Below, piece after piece: positions 53,545 to 62,215 of a DNA stretch of 64,000 bases. The stretch comes from Clostridia bacterium (lineage in GTDB: Bacteria > Bacillota > Clostridia > Oscillospirales > CAG-382): NCBI GenBank assembly GCA_017436675.1, contig JAFSCS010000029.1:1-64000 (forward strand). The letters run 5' to 3'. Every line of letters begins with the position of its first letter. The stretch's first letter is position 1. A program made the position numbers and the translations under genes. Under the pieces are notes generated by a model. The model saw only the letters and a list, made by a program, of their open reading frames with translations, searched no databases and was not told the DNA's origin.

Positions 53545-55661
53545 TCGTCGTATTTCTCCAAAACAAACATTCCGAGCTTTGTTTTCGGCATCTCGATGAC
53601 AGTATTGTCATAGTTCACGCTCGAATGGATCGCGCCGTCGGTCAACACGTTTTTGTCGATGATGCGCTTTGCGTTGATGCAGCTGTATCTGCCCGACACG
53701 GTGACCTTGTCGCAATCACTTGCAAAAAGCACCAATCCGTAGTCATATTCGAAAAGAGTTGCTCTTGCGCCGTCGATCTCGACGATGCCGTTGGTATCGA
53801 CAAAACGCTTTTCGCCCTCGAGCTTTTGGAAGCTCTTTCTGATATTCAAGGCACCGCAAAGGTATTCGAGCGTTTTCGGATCTCTGAAGAAGGTATTATC
53901 ATACTCAAGATCGTACGCCCAGATATAGAGGCCCGTCAATATTGCGGTATCTATCATCTGCTTCGACTTATTTGCAACGAAGACGGGACGCATTGCAAGG
54001 TTATGCTTCGGATATACCATATCAACGAGCGTTTGATCGGGATAAGTATATCGATAAAGCTCGGGGAACGCCACGTCGATATATGCAAAGGTCGAGATGA
54101 GCTGACCGCCGACCATATCGCCGTACAGATCGCTGCAGCCCTCGATGATCACGTTAAGTCCGATATTGCGAGCGTTCTCGATGAGTCTTCTGCAGCCTGC
54201 GATCCATTCGTCGATGCGATGGTCGTGCTCCTTCGAATAGCAAAGAAGCGGAGGTGCCATTCCTATCTGATCAAAGTATATTCCGTCTGCGCCTGCCTTT
54301 TTCACGTATTCGAACGCACCCTTGAGATGCGTTTGCCAATCCTTCGATGCGGCGCACATCGTCGCGAAGGTTATTGTTTCGTCACCGTATTGCTCGATAT
54401 AAAGCGAGCCGTCCTTTCGTCTTATACAGCCTTTTTCGATGAGCTCTTTGTTAGCCTCGTATTTGGTGTTTGCAAGTCGGGAATTTATATAGAACGAAAC
54501 CTTTACGCCGTGCTCTTTGGCATATTTCAGTCCTTCGGAAAGCTCGTCGAAGGTTCCGACCTCCTCGTCGCAATAATATTGCGGAAATCCGTTATCGAAC
54601 CCATCCTTGTGCCAGCCTGAGATGAGAAGATGGTCAAGCCCAACGGAAAGTGCATCGTCGACGAGACGGGGGATGTCGGTAAATCTATGTACGACACCGC
54701 CGTTTTGGTATTTGAAGTCATAATGTGCCGCAAGTCCCGAGCTTTCGTCGAACCATTTCGGACAGCTTCTTTTTCCGCTGTGCGACAGTGCTCTGTGGTG
54801 ATCGGCTGCGATATGCCAATCGCCCTTGTGGAGCATTATTTGACCGCGGAAAAAAAGCTGCGGCATCGTTTCGGTTATCGTATGGCGCACGGCGAGGTTC
54901 ATTCCTGCACACACCTCTCCCTTCGTTTGAGCGAGGAGTGATATCGTATGGTCGGGCTCGTCGGGATGACCGAGATATATTCCGCCGTTTTCATCGTACA
55001 TATCGAGATACGCCATCGACAGAGGCCCGGAATATTTATTATCAAGGTTATAATATCCGTTTCCGTCCGCCCAAAGTCCGAGCCCCGTCAGGTTATAGAC
55101 GTAGCGGTATTCCTGCCAACGCCAATTGATCCTATTGGGCGGTGCGGACATTGACCTTATCGGGCAATCCATTTTTATTCCGCCGTGCATCGGGTAGACG
55201 AGCACGTCGTCGTCGTAACTCTCGCCGAGCCATATTCCCGCGATATAGGGATAGAGCACGGAGGAGAGCGGAAGGATATTGTTTTCGAGTGACATATCCA
55301 TCTCGAGCACACTGCTTCCGTTTGTCAGCTTTATGGTATATGAAAGAGTCTCGTCGTATTTTCGTCCGATGCTGTCGATGAGTCGGTCATAGGTCACTTG
55401 GATGAGCTTCACTCCATCGTGCTCGACGCAGACGATATCAGCCGCAAGAGAGGTGTCTGCCATACAGTCCTTTCGTCTCGGTGCGGTAACGGTGGCACCG
55501 TCCTCAAGGCAAAGGCAGAACGGAGGCGGGCAGGAATATTCGTGGGATTTTATGAGGTTGTCGCCCGTTACCTTATTTATAAGTTCCAAAAGCTCCCCGC
55601 TCTTCGAATCGAGCGAGAGGGAGATCATATCGTTTTCAAAATGATAGCGTGAGATATACAT
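53541..55661 (-). CDS. DUF6259-like intracellular glycosidase homologue
   Basis: A 706-residue protein without signal peptide. The N-terminal half is a beta-sandwich (LSLDSKSGELLELINKVTGD). The C-terminal half is a TIM barrel with HLLISGWHKDGFDNGFPQYY, GVKVSFYINSRLANTKYE, GADGIYFDQIGMAPPLLCY and NVIIEGCSDLYGD. This layout fits DUF6259 and the wider GH36/GH-D-like group. The Asp and Glu in these strands are candidate catalytic residues. The ATG at 55661 has GGAGG 6 bp upstream. Confidence 0.75.
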   Translation of the reverse strand: MYISRYHFENDMISLSLDSKSGELLELINKVTGDNLIKSHEYSCPPPFCLCLEDGATVTAPRRKDCMADTSLAADIVCVEHDGVKLIQVTYDRLIDSIGRKYDETLSYTIKLTNGSSVLEMDMSLENNILPLSSVLYPYIAGIWLGESYDDDVLVYPMHGGIKMDCPIRSMSAPPNRINWRWQEYRYVYNLTGLGLWADGNGYYNLDNKYSGPLSMAYLDMYDENGGIYLGHPDEPDHTISLLAQTKGEVCAGMNLAVRHTITETMPQLFFRGQIMLHKGDWHIAADHHRALSHSGKRSCPKWFDESSGLAAHYDFKYQNGGVVHRFTDIPRLVDDALSVGLDHLLISGWHKDGFDNGFPQYYCDEEVGTFDELSEGLKYAKEHGVKVSFYINSRLANTKYEANKELIEKGCIRRKDGSLYIEQYGDETITFATMCAASKDWQTHLKGAFEYVKKAGADGIYFDQIGMAPPLLCYSKEHDHRIDEWIAGCRRLIENARNIGLNVIIEGCSDLYGDMVGGQLISTFAYIDVAFPELYRYTYPDQTLVDMVYPKHNLAMRPVFVANKSKQMIDTAILTGLYIWAYDLEYDNTFFRDPKTLEYLCGALNIRKSFQKLEGEKRFVDTNGIVEIDGARATLFEYDYGLVLFASDCDKVTVSGRYSCINAKRIIDKNVLTDGAIHSSVNYDNTVIEMPKTKLGMFVLEKYDE

Positions 55662-55689
55662 ATCGCACCTCCGATCCTTATTCATTATA

Positions 55690-55718
55690 ATTTTAACACC
55701 GAGAGGTGATATTGTCAA
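55690..55718 (-). promoter_or_regulatory. Promoter of the DUF6259-like gene
   Basis: The minus strand has TTGACA, a 17-bp spacer and TAAAAT, beginning directly after the terminator of the upstream gene. Confidence 0.75.
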
Positions 55719-55724
55719 TAAAAA

Positions 55725-55753
55725 ATTAGGACGAAGCGTATGTTCGTCCTAAT
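55725..55753 (-). terminator. Terminator of the cobalamin-riboswitch operon
   Basis: ATTAGGACGAA and TTCGTCCTAAT form an 11-bp stem with a 7-nt loop. On the minus strand TTTTTTA follows. Confidence 0.85.
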
Positions 55754-55757
55754 AAAA

Positions 55758-56306
55758 TCACGTCTTATTTTTTAATGTTGGGTCAAGCTTTCGTATCAAT
55801 TGCAAAAGAGGCACAACGAGAAATCCCGTTGCAAAGTTCCCTATTCCATGTATAAGGTCAAAATATAAGCCGGAGATTATCCACGCTATAGTTTGTTCGA
55901 ATGTCAAATGCCACATTAACATTTGTGCCGGAGCATATAGTGTTCCAAATGCAAAACCGTGTAACGCACAAATTATCGGACATATTATCGCCAAAGCCTT
56001 ATATGAGATATTTTTTGGCAACAACATCGTAACTCCCCAAAGCAACGTCCAAATATAGAGGTACGGATACCACCAAGCATCAAATCCACACAGCAACCCA
56101 TTTAAAAACACATATACGTAAATTGGAAACAGTGCTTTTCGACGATACGCCAGCGTGAAGCACACCGTAAACATTCCGAGCAGGTGGATATTCGGCAATA
56201 CTTCCATAAATAATTTAGAACAATACATCAACACCCCTAAAAAGGCGAAGATGATTATTTGATAGATAATAAGAGCTTTTTTGTTACTTTGTGTACGTGA
56301 ACTCAT
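55758..56306 (-). CDS. ECF transporter S component, probably for cobalamin compounds
   Basis: A 182-residue membrane protein with six hydrophobic segments and the S-component look: LPNIHLLGMFTVCFTLAYRR near 37, then WWYPYLYIWTLLWGV. It binds a vitamin in the membrane and relies on a shared EcfA-EcfT module. The cobalamin riboswitch and the DUF4430 partner point to a corrinoid or precursor as substrate. It overlaps the DUF4430 gene by 23 bp and has GGAGAG 4 bp before its ATG. Confidence 0.85.
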   Translation of the reverse strand: MSSRTQSNKKALIIYQIIIFAFLGVLMYCSKLFMEVLPNIHLLGMFTVCFTLAYRRKALFPIYVYVFLNGLLCGFDAWWYPYLYIWTLLWGVTMLLPKNISYKALAIICPIICALHGFAFGTLYAPAQMLMWHLTFEQTIAWIISGLYFDLIHGIGNFATGFLVVPLLQLIRKLDPTLKNKT

Positions 56307-56712
56307 AATGCTCTCCGTCAGCTATTATAGTTGAGGAAGCACCGGTGTTAAGCATCTCGCCGTTTTTCGTTAAGCCCCAATACGATTGATCAACATCATA
56401 ATCAGCTTGAATACCGTTGACATATTTAATATAAAGACCAAACTCACTTTCGTCTCCACTTACAAGGCTATGCTCCAAGAGTGCATCACAAAGGTTTTCT
56501 TTATCGGTTTTGATGGTGAAAGTAATTGATTGTTCACCCGCTTTAACTTCTACCTGTACTGTTTTCGCACCGTTTCCGAATTCTTTATCGGTCGTATAGG
56601 TCGCATTTTCCCAAAGTCCTTCCTTCGGCACACCGCCGCCGCAGGACACCAATACTACAGCCAAAAGTGACAACGTCAAAAGGCAGAGTAACGCTTTGTT
56701 TGTTTTTTTCAT
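56284..56712 (-). CDS. DUF4430 domain lipoprotein
   Basis: A 142-residue lipoprotein with signal peptide LLCLLTLSLLAVVLVSCGGG. The DUF4430 domain has FTIKTDKENLCDALLEHSLV, FGLYIKYVNGIQADYD and YWGLTKNGEMLNTGAS. The fold is shared with the beta domain of intrinsic factor and transcobalamin, and such proteins sit beside ECF S components. Here it probably captures a corrinoid at the surface for the S component encoded next. The ATG at 56712 lies behind AAACGGAGAAAAAAG. Confidence 0.9.
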   Translation of the reverse strand: MKKTNKALLCLLTLSLLAVVLVSCGGGVPKEGLWENATYTTDKEFGNGAKTVQVEVKAGEQSITFTIKTDKENLCDALLEHSLVSGDESEFGLYIKYVNGIQADYDVDQSYWGLTKNGEMLNTGASSTIIADGEHYEFTYTK

Positions 56713-56759
56713 TTCTTTTTTCTCCGTTTCTTTGTGTAAATATTTTTTGCACAGAAAGG

Positions 56760-56940
56760 ATAAGCGTTCGTTATCTCCGTCGAATAGGCGCACTTCTGCC
56801 TGCTCATTTTCCGTTCGTCTCTCCGTTGCCCGAGATACTCCCGCATTTACGCTGCCGACGAGCATTCCGACTTAAAGGCTTTCCTCATACGGTAATGGCT
56901 GTTGTCACGGATTCACACCGTGTTTCCTCGTCCCCGAACA
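56760..56940 (-). promoter_or_regulatory. Cobalamin riboswitch
   Basis: On the minus strand the core reads GGAAACACGGTGTGAATCCG, then TGACAACAGCC, ATTACCGT and AAGTCGGAATGCTCG. This matches the B12-box order of the cobalamin aptamer. GGACGAG (near 56927-56933) closes with CTCGTC (56857-56862) as the outer stem. A further structured region down to about 56760 would be the expression platform before the DUF4430 gene. High corrinoid should repress. Confidence 0.88.
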
Positions 56941-57009
56941 ATACTGTCTCGCAATATTTCCGACAATGGTTTTCCAATGGCTCGCGTTATATTCTTTTTG
57001 TACGCTCGT

Positions 57010-57038
57010 ATTATAACACCCAAGTGCACTTTTGTCAA
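57010..57038 (-). promoter_or_regulatory. Promoter of the cobalamin-riboswitch transcript
   Basis: The minus strand has TTGACA, a 17-bp spacer and TATAAT; transcription would start near 57003 and run through the riboswitch. Confidence 0.85.
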
Positions 57039-57102
57039 TCAAAGATTATACAACTCCAACAAATTTTTTTCGTTTTATTTTTAAAATTATACAGTTTCAC
57101 TA

Positions 57103-57131
57103 TTGACTTTTTTGTATAAAGGCTGTATAAT
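57103..57131 (+). promoter_or_regulatory. Upstream promoter of argGH
   Basis: TTGACT, a 17-bp spacer and TATAAT. Confidence 0.8.
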
Positions 57132-57161
57132 ATGCACGTTCGTTTGAATATTATACACCTA

Positions 57162-57190
57162 TTGACTTATTTGAGTGATGGTGATATAAT
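57162..57190 (+). promoter_or_regulatory. Downstream promoter of argGH
   Basis: TTGACT, a 17-bp spacer and TATAAT, 59 bp after the first promoter and 44 bp before the argG ATG. Confidence 0.8.
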
Positions 57191-57233
57191 AATCGAGTTA
57201 TTTATTTTGAGTATTATTGAAAGGGTTTATATA

Positions 57234-58460
57234 ATGAGTAAACAAGATATCAAAAAAGTCGTGCTCGCGTATTCCGGCGGACTCGACACATCTATTATAA
57301 TTCCGTGGTTGAAGGAAAACTACAACAACTGTGAGGTCATCGCCGTTTCCGGTAACGTCGGTCAGGCTGACGAGCTCGAGGGACTCGAAGAAAAGGCACT
57401 CAAGACGGGTGCATCGAAGCTCTACATCGAGGATCTCACCGATGAATTCGTTGAAGACTACATCTTCCCGACGCTCAAGGCGGGCGCACTCTACGAGAGC
57501 TATATGCTCGGCACGTCGTTTGCACGTCCTATCATCGCGAAGCGTATCTGTGAGATCGCTATTGCAGAGGGTGCTGATGCGATCTGTCACGGATGCACGG
57601 GCAAGGGTAACGACCAAGTTCGTTTTGAGCTTGCGATAAAGGCGTTCGCGCCCGATATGAAGATCATCGCACCGTGGCGTGAGTGGTCGATCAAATCGCG
57701 CGAGGAGGAGATCGAATACGCCGAGGCGCACAACATCCCGCTCAAGATCAGCCGTGAGACAAACTATTCGAAGGACAAGAACCTTTGGCATCTTTCTCAC
57801 GAGGGACTCGACCTCGAGGATCCCGGCAACGAGCCTACTTATGAAAAGGAAGGATTCCTTGAACTCGGTGTTTCGCCGCTCAAGGCTCCCGATGAGCCCA
57901 CATACATCACGCTTGAGTTCGAAAGCGGTGTTCCCGTCGCGCTCAACGGCGAAAAGATGAGCGGTAAGGAGATCGTTCTTGCGCTCAACGAGATCGGCGG
58001 CAAAAACGGTATTGGACTACTCGACATCGTTGAAAACCGTCTCGTTGGTATGAAGTGTCGCGGAGTATATGAAACTCCCGGCGGAGCGATACTCTACAAG
58101 GCACTCAACGTACTTGAAACGCTTTGTCTTGACAAATACGTTGCGCACAAGAAGGCGGAGCTTGCGATCACTTTCGCTGACCTCGTTTACAACGGTCAAT
58201 GGTTTACTCCGCTTCGTGAGGCGCTTTCCGCGTTCGTTGACAAGGCTATGGAGAACGTTACGGGCAAGGTACGCTTGAAGCTTTACAAGGGCAATATGAT
58301 CAACGCAGGTGTTTGGAGCGAATACTCACTCTACGATCCCGAGATCGCTACGTTCGACGAGGACAACGTTTACAACCAAGCTGATGCGGCAGGATTCATC
58401 AACCTCTTCGGACTTCCCGTTAAGGTTCAAGCTAAGCTCAAGGAAAAGCTCGGCAAATAA
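57234..58460 (+). CDS. argG: Argininosuccinate synthase
   Basis: A 408-residue ATP-dependent ligase joining citrulline and aspartate. It has the PP-loop [15 protein letters not shown] near 12, [14 protein letters not shown] near 118 and [16 protein letters not shown] near 147. The start at 57234 follows AAAGGG. Two tandem promoters lie upstream, and argH begins 82 bp after the stop. Confidence 0.97.
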   Translation: MSKQDIKKVVLAYSGGLDTSIIIPWLKENYNNCEVIAVSGNVGQADELEGLEEKALKTGASKLYIEDLTDEFVEDYIFPTLKAGALYESYMLGTSFARPIIAKRICEIAIAEGADAICHGCTGKGNDQVRFELAIKAFAPDMKIIAPWREWSIKSREEEIEYAEAHNIPLKISRETNYSKDKNLWHLSHEGLDLEDPGNEPTYEKEGFLELGVSPLKAPDEPTYITLEFESGVPVALNGEKMSGKEIVLALNEIGGKNGIGLLDIVENRLVGMKCRGVYETPGGAILYKALNVLETLCLDKYVAHKKAELAITFADLVYNGQWFTPLREALSAFVDKAMENVTGKVRLKLYKGNMINAGVWSEYSLYDPEIATFDEDNVYNQADAAGFINLFGLPVKVQAKLKEKLGK

Positions 58461-58542
58461 TCGGTTTTTCAATTTTCCTCAAGGCGAGCTCGCTTTGGGG
58501 AAAATTTCAATATATTAGAATTATGTATTAAGGTGAAAAGAT

Positions 58543-59907
58543 ATGGGAAAACTTTGGACAGGACGGTTCCACAAGGCACTCGACGCGGCGGCAGACGATT
58601 TCAACTCCTCGATCTCGTTTGATTCGAAGATGTATCGTCAGGATATTCTCGGCTCGATCGCACACGCGACTATGCTCGGTGAAAAGAATATCATTGATAA
58701 AAGCGAGGCTGAAAAGATAACGAAGACGCTTTCCGAGATACTTGAGGACATCGAGCTCGGAAAATTGGAGATAGATATGACGGCGGAAGACATCCACTCG
58801 TTCGTGGAGGGTGAGCTGACCGCGCGTATTGGTGACACGGGAAAGAGGCTTCACACCTCGCGAAGCCGCAACGATCAGGTCGCGACCGATCTTCGCCTTT
58901 ATCTTCGCGACGAGGCAAACGAGGTAGTGACGCTTCTGAATACGCTCATCAAGACGATAACGGTGATCGCCGAAAACAACAAGGACACTATAATGAGCGG
59001 ATACACGCATCTTCAACGTGCGCAGCCTATCACGTTCGCTCACTACATACTCGCATACGGGATGATGTTCAAGCGCGACGTTTCACGCGTGCTCGATGCG
59101 GCGGCAAGAATGAACTACTCGCCGCTCGGCTCTTGCGCACTTGCGGGAACGACCTACGACATCGACCGCGATCTTACGGCAAGCCTGCTCGGCTTCGACG
59201 GGATATGCGAGAACAGTCTCGACGGCGTATCCGACCGCGATTTCTGTTTGGAGCTGATGAGTGCGATATCGATCATTATGATGCATTTGTCAAGGCTTTC
59301 CGAAGAAATTATTCTCTTTTGCAGTGGTGAATTCTCGTTTATTGAGCTTGACGATTCACACACGACGGGCTCGTCGATAATGCCGCAAAAGAAGAACCCC
59401 GACCTTGCGGAGCTTATCCGCGGAAAGACGGGGCGTGTTTACGGCGATCTATTCACTTTACTTACAGTTATGAAAGGCATTCCGCTTGCGTACAACAAGG
59501 ATATGCAAGAGGACAAGGAGGCTGTATTCGACAGCGTTGAGACGGTCAAAAAGTGTCTTGAGCAGATGAACGCGATGCTTTCCTCGATGACGGTGAAAAA
59601 GGACAGGCTCTATGCTGCCGCAGGACACGGTTACATCAACGCGACCGACCTCGCTGACTATTTGACGAAGAAGGGTATCCCGTTCCGCACGTCCTACAAG
59701 CTCGTCGGCGAGATCGTTGCATACGCTATCAGCAAAAACGCGACGCTTGAGGAGCTGACGCTCGATGAATACAAAAAATTCTCGAGTGATTTTGACGAGA
59801 AGCTATTTGAAGCGATCGATCTTCGCGAATGTGTGCTCAGACGCACGTCCGTCGGCGGTCCTACAGCCCGGTCCGTCGATCGCCAGATCGCATTCTTGCT
59901 TTGCTGA
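58543..59907 (+). CDS. argH: Argininosuccinate lyase
   Basis: A 454-residue fumarase-superfamily enzyme releasing arginine and fumarate. The N-terminus KLWTGRFHKALD, the LHTSRSRNDQVATDLRL block near 105, the catalytic His in GYTHLQRAQP near 155 and the signature GSSIMPQKKNPD near 278 are all present. It pairs with argG for the last two steps of arginine synthesis. Confidence 0.97.
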   Translation: MGKLWTGRFHKALDAAADDFNSSISFDSKMYRQDILGSIAHATMLGEKNIIDKSEAEKITKTLSEILEDIELGKLEIDMTAEDIHSFVEGELTARIGDTGKRLHTSRSRNDQVATDLRLYLRDEANEVVTLLNTLIKTITVIAENNKDTIMSGYTHLQRAQPITFAHYILAYGMMFKRDVSRVLDAAARMNYSPLGSCALAGTTYDIDRDLTASLLGFDGICENSLDGVSDRDFCLELMSAISIIMMHLSRLSEEIILFCSGEFSFIELDDSHTTGSSIMPQKKNPDLAELIRGKTGRVYGDLFTLLTVMKGIPLAYNKDMQEDKEAVFDSVETVKKCLEQMNAMLSSMTVKKDRLYAAAGHGYINATDLADYLTKKGIPFRTSYKLVGEIVAYAISKNATLEELTLDEYKKFSSDFDEKLFEAIDLRECVLRRTSVGGPTARSVDRQIAFLLC

Positions 59908-59940
59908 TCCTCGTCGGCTGGTTTATTATGTCTCCGACGG

Positions 59941-60140
59941 CTTAGGGGAAACTTTCTATAGAAAGCTTTCCCCTAAGAACCCTTTCAAAGATTTTTTAAT
60001 GATTTTTTCGAGGAGACACCCTTGTTGCTTATAACAAGGGTGTTATTTTTTGCGCTTTAGGGCATCTCCTCGAAAAAATGGTTAGAAAAGAACCTTGAGA
60101 GGCACTAAAGGAATACTTCTATAAGAAGGTTTATCCTAAA
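59941..60140. repeat. Structured dispersed repeat, copy B
   Basis: Same architecture as 19471-19663. A near-perfect 37-bp palindrome centred on CTATAG comes first (59941-59977). A 15-bp inverted repeat ATTTTTTCGAGGAGA (60002-60016) pairs with 60065-60079. This copy has a nested 11-bp hairpin ACACCCTTGTT (60016-60026, 60033-60043). A final imperfect palindrome around 60105-60137 carries TTCTATAAGAAGG. It follows argH by 33 bp and has no coding potential. Confidence 0.8.
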
Positions 60141-60287
60141 CCGCAGAAAATATATAAACAGCTATCGGAGTACATATACAAGCAACAATGGTTTGTCATT
60201 TTATATTGCTTTTATTATATTCCTTATATATATTCCTACGACTACTAAAGGAGACCTTTGAAGAGTTTCTTTAGAGGCTTTAGAGCT

Positions 60288-60356
60288 TTTCCCGATGGGT
60301 ACATTTTTGCAAAATAAAAAATTCCCGAAAGGGTAGCGCGTACCCATCGGGAAAAA
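60288..60356. terminator. Overlapping terminator hairpins after the HEAT-repeat gene
   Basis: On the minus strand TTCCCGATGGGTA pairs with TACCCTTTCGGGAA and is followed by TTTTTT, a good terminator for the HEAT-repeat gene. An alternative longer pairing joins TTTTCCCGATGGGTAC (60288-60303) with its exact complement at 60341-60356. Between 60141 and 60287 the DNA is AT-rich with no gene seen. Confidence 0.7.
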
Positions 60357-60381
60357 AGACAATTAAAAAGTTTTGGGGTTT

Positions 60382-61047
60382 TCAAGTTGGTGGATTCGAC
60401 AGAGCACTTGCTTTATTTAGCAACACAAAGGCGCTTTCACGAACAATATCCACAGTTTCCTTTTCTAAAATTTTATTCACGGCAGAAAAGATATAATGAG
60501 CATTATTATCATCGAGGATTTCAGTTAGGGTGTTGATTACTGCACATCTTGTTTGATAAATTTCACTTTGAAGACACTGCGTTATTTTATTCAAATATTT
60601 TTCATTCGGATATTTTTTATACAGTTCACCGTAACAAATTGTACGCACCAAGTAATTCTTTTGTTTTGAAAGAAAGTCTTCAAGCGCCAAAATACAATCT
60701 TTCTTGAAATGAGAATTATTGATAAAAGCACAACCTGCATACGCTCTAACAATTGCCGATTTATCATTATAGAAGGTACTTTTCAATAAATCGTATGCTT
60801 TTTTGTTCGATGAATTATCTAAACCGATTGCGGCACTTGATCTGACATCGGGATTTTTATCTTTCAGCAAGTTTAACGAAATCATGATAGCAAAATCCTC
60901 CGGATAATAGCAGAGAATTTTTGCTACTAAACTTCTTATTAGCGTAGATCTGCTTTTTGAAGCCGCAAGTATTTCGTTTTCATCTAAAAGTTGTTGACCG
61001 GAAAATTCGATTTCAATAAGTATATTGACCAATTTATCGCTGTTCAT
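60382..61047 (-). CDS. HEAT-repeat protein, unknown
   Basis: A 221-residue all-helical cytoplasmic protein. Repeating pairs of helices of about 30-35 residues are visible (SRSTLIRSLVAKILCYYP, NPDVRSSAAIGLDNSSNK, KSAIVRAYAGCAFINNS, NYLVRTICYGELYKKYP, IYQTRCAVINTLTEIL, VDIVRESAFVLLNKA), six or so HEAT units. Such solenoids bind proteins or nucleic acids. Composition is AT-rich compared with the neighbours, which may mean later acquisition. It has its own promoter and terminator. Confidence 0.8.
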   Translation of the reverse strand: MNSDKLVNILIEIEFSGQQLLDENEILAASKSRSTLIRSLVAKILCYYPEDFAIMISLNLLKDKNPDVRSSAAIGLDNSSNKKAYDLLKSTFYNDKSAIVRAYAGCAFINNSHFKKDCILALEDFLSKQKNYLVRTICYGELYKKYPNEKYLNKITQCLQSEIYQTRCAVINTLTEILDDNNAHYIFSAVNKILEKETVDIVRESAFVLLNKASALSNPPT

Positions 61048-61124
61048 TTATTCGATAGTCCTCCTTTTTTCACATCAGTCATTTTGAAACATACAAAAGT
61101 GCATAAAACCCTTTTTATAATATC

Positions 61125-61153
61125 ATTATACATATTTTTATCAAACGTGTCAA
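61125..61153 (-). promoter_or_regulatory. Promoter of the HEAT-repeat gene
   Basis: The minus strand has TTGACA, a 17-bp spacer and TATAAT. Confidence 0.85.
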
Positions 61154-61205
61154 TTTTTTTGAACACAAGGTATAAGAAACAACAAAAAAATGAGGTTATA
61201 TTAAG

Positions 61206-61919
61206 CTATTGAGGGAAAATCTCGATCATAACCAATTCCGTTTTATTATTCAGGCGCGGGACAGGATGCGGGTTGCCGAGTCCGCGGCTGATTATCAAGC
61301 GATCCTCGTGGACACCTGCGGTATATTTCGGGAAAAAGCCTTGACCGGGTGCAAAGATGCCCTGACCGAAAAAGCGCCACTGACCGCCGTGGGCGTGGCC
61401 CGACACGGTGAGGTCGATCTTCGTTGCTTTTATATATTGTGCGTAATACTCGGGATGATGCGACATCAAGATCTTCGTTCCGCTTTCCGCCGCGAAGCTA
61501 TTGAGCCACTCGACGTCAGGCTTTGGTGTATTAAAGCGAGTGCCGTCGTTGCATCCGTACATAAATCCCGAGCTGAGTCCGCCGAGCTTTACACCGCGAA
61601 ACTCCGAAAAGCTGCTTTCAAGCAAAACTGCACCGCTATCTCTCACCATCTGCCGTATATCGCCATCAAAAAGCGTTTCGTGGTTGCCGAGCGAGCAAAA
61701 GGTCGGCCTTTGTTTTGAGAGCTTTTCGAGAAGGCTTATTCCGTTTTGGAAGCGATGCGAGTTATGGATAAAGTCGCCGCACACCAAAAAAGCGTCGGCG
61801 TTTTCGTTCTCCAACATCCGAATCACTTCCCCACACTCGCCGTCGTGAAAATCAGTCAAAAGCGCAAAGCGAAGCGGTGAATGGATATTCTTTTTTAGTT
61901 TATATTTCGTTACGACCAT
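61206..61919 (-). CDS. YkuE-like metallophosphoesterase
   Basis: A 237-residue calcineurin-fold enzyme. The motif set is FALLTDFHDGE, LVCGDFIHN, SLGNHETLFDG, ILMSHHPEYY and VSGHAHGGQWRF, with the final GQGFFPKYTAGVH typical of the YkuE/UDP-diacylglucosamine hydrolase-like group. Unlike YkuE there is no membrane or Tat segment at the N-terminus. It begins behind AAAAGGGGACTAT. Confidence 0.92.
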   Translation of the reverse strand: MVVTKYKLKKNIHSPLRFALLTDFHDGECGEVIRMLENENADAFLVCGDFIHNSHRFQNGISLLEKLSKQRPTFCSLGNHETLFDGDIRQMVRDSGAVLLESSFSEFRGVKLGGLSSGFMYGCNDGTRFNTPKPDVEWLNSFAAESGTKILMSHHPEYYAQYIKATKIDLTVSGHAHGGQWRFFGQGIFAPGQGFFPKYTAGVHEDRLIISRGLGNPHPVPRLNNKTELVMIEIFPQ

Positions 61920-61980
61920 ATAGTCCCCTTTTTTGTTTTATTATTATATATTATACCACAAAAAAGAATGAATGTCAGTA

Positions 61981-62009
61981 TTGACTTTTTTGATTTGTGG
62001 TGTTATAAT
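61981..62009 (+). promoter_or_regulatory. Promoter of scfA
   Basis: TTGACT, a 17-bp spacer and TATAAT, 37 bp before the scfA ATG. Confidence 0.85.
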
Positions 62010-62046
62010 ATCCCTATATGTTATATTTCACTTGGGAGGTTCTTTT

Positions 62047-62208
62047 ATGAAGAAACACATCAAAACCCTTGAAACTCGCAATTTGTGCGACAGCGCTAAA
62101 AACGGTGGATGCGGCGAATGCCAAACTTCTTGCCAATCTGCTTGCAAGACCAGCTGTGGTATCGCTAACCAGCAGTGCGAAAACAAGAGCAAAAAAGAAA
62201 GCAAGTAA
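62047..62208 (+). CDS. scfA: SCIFF ranthipeptide precursor, seven cysteines
   Basis: A 53-residue precursor of the six-cysteines-in-forty-five-residues family, which the next gene product modifies by forming thioether links. The leader is MKKHIKTLETRNL. The core has GGCGECQTSCQSACKTSCGI and then a last Cys at 44. Counting gives Cys14, 22, 25, 29, 33, 37 and 44; Cys14 is extra to the usual six. GGAGG lies 8 bp before the ATG. The peptide family is nearly universal in Clostridia and is linked with regulation rather than antibiosis. Confidence 0.95.
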   Translation: MKKHIKTLETRNLCDSAKNGGCGECQTSCQSACKTSCGIANQQCENKSKKESK

Positions 62209-62215
62209 TTTCTGA

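Noticed and set aside
56713-56865. N-terminal extension of the DUF4430 protein
   Set aside because: The extension runs through the riboswitch and puts the signal peptide 51 residues inside the protein.
59908-60381. Possible CRISPR array or IS end in the repeat region
   Set aside because: There are no evenly spaced identical repeats and no transposase; the structure is a set of hairpins matching the copy at 19471-19663.
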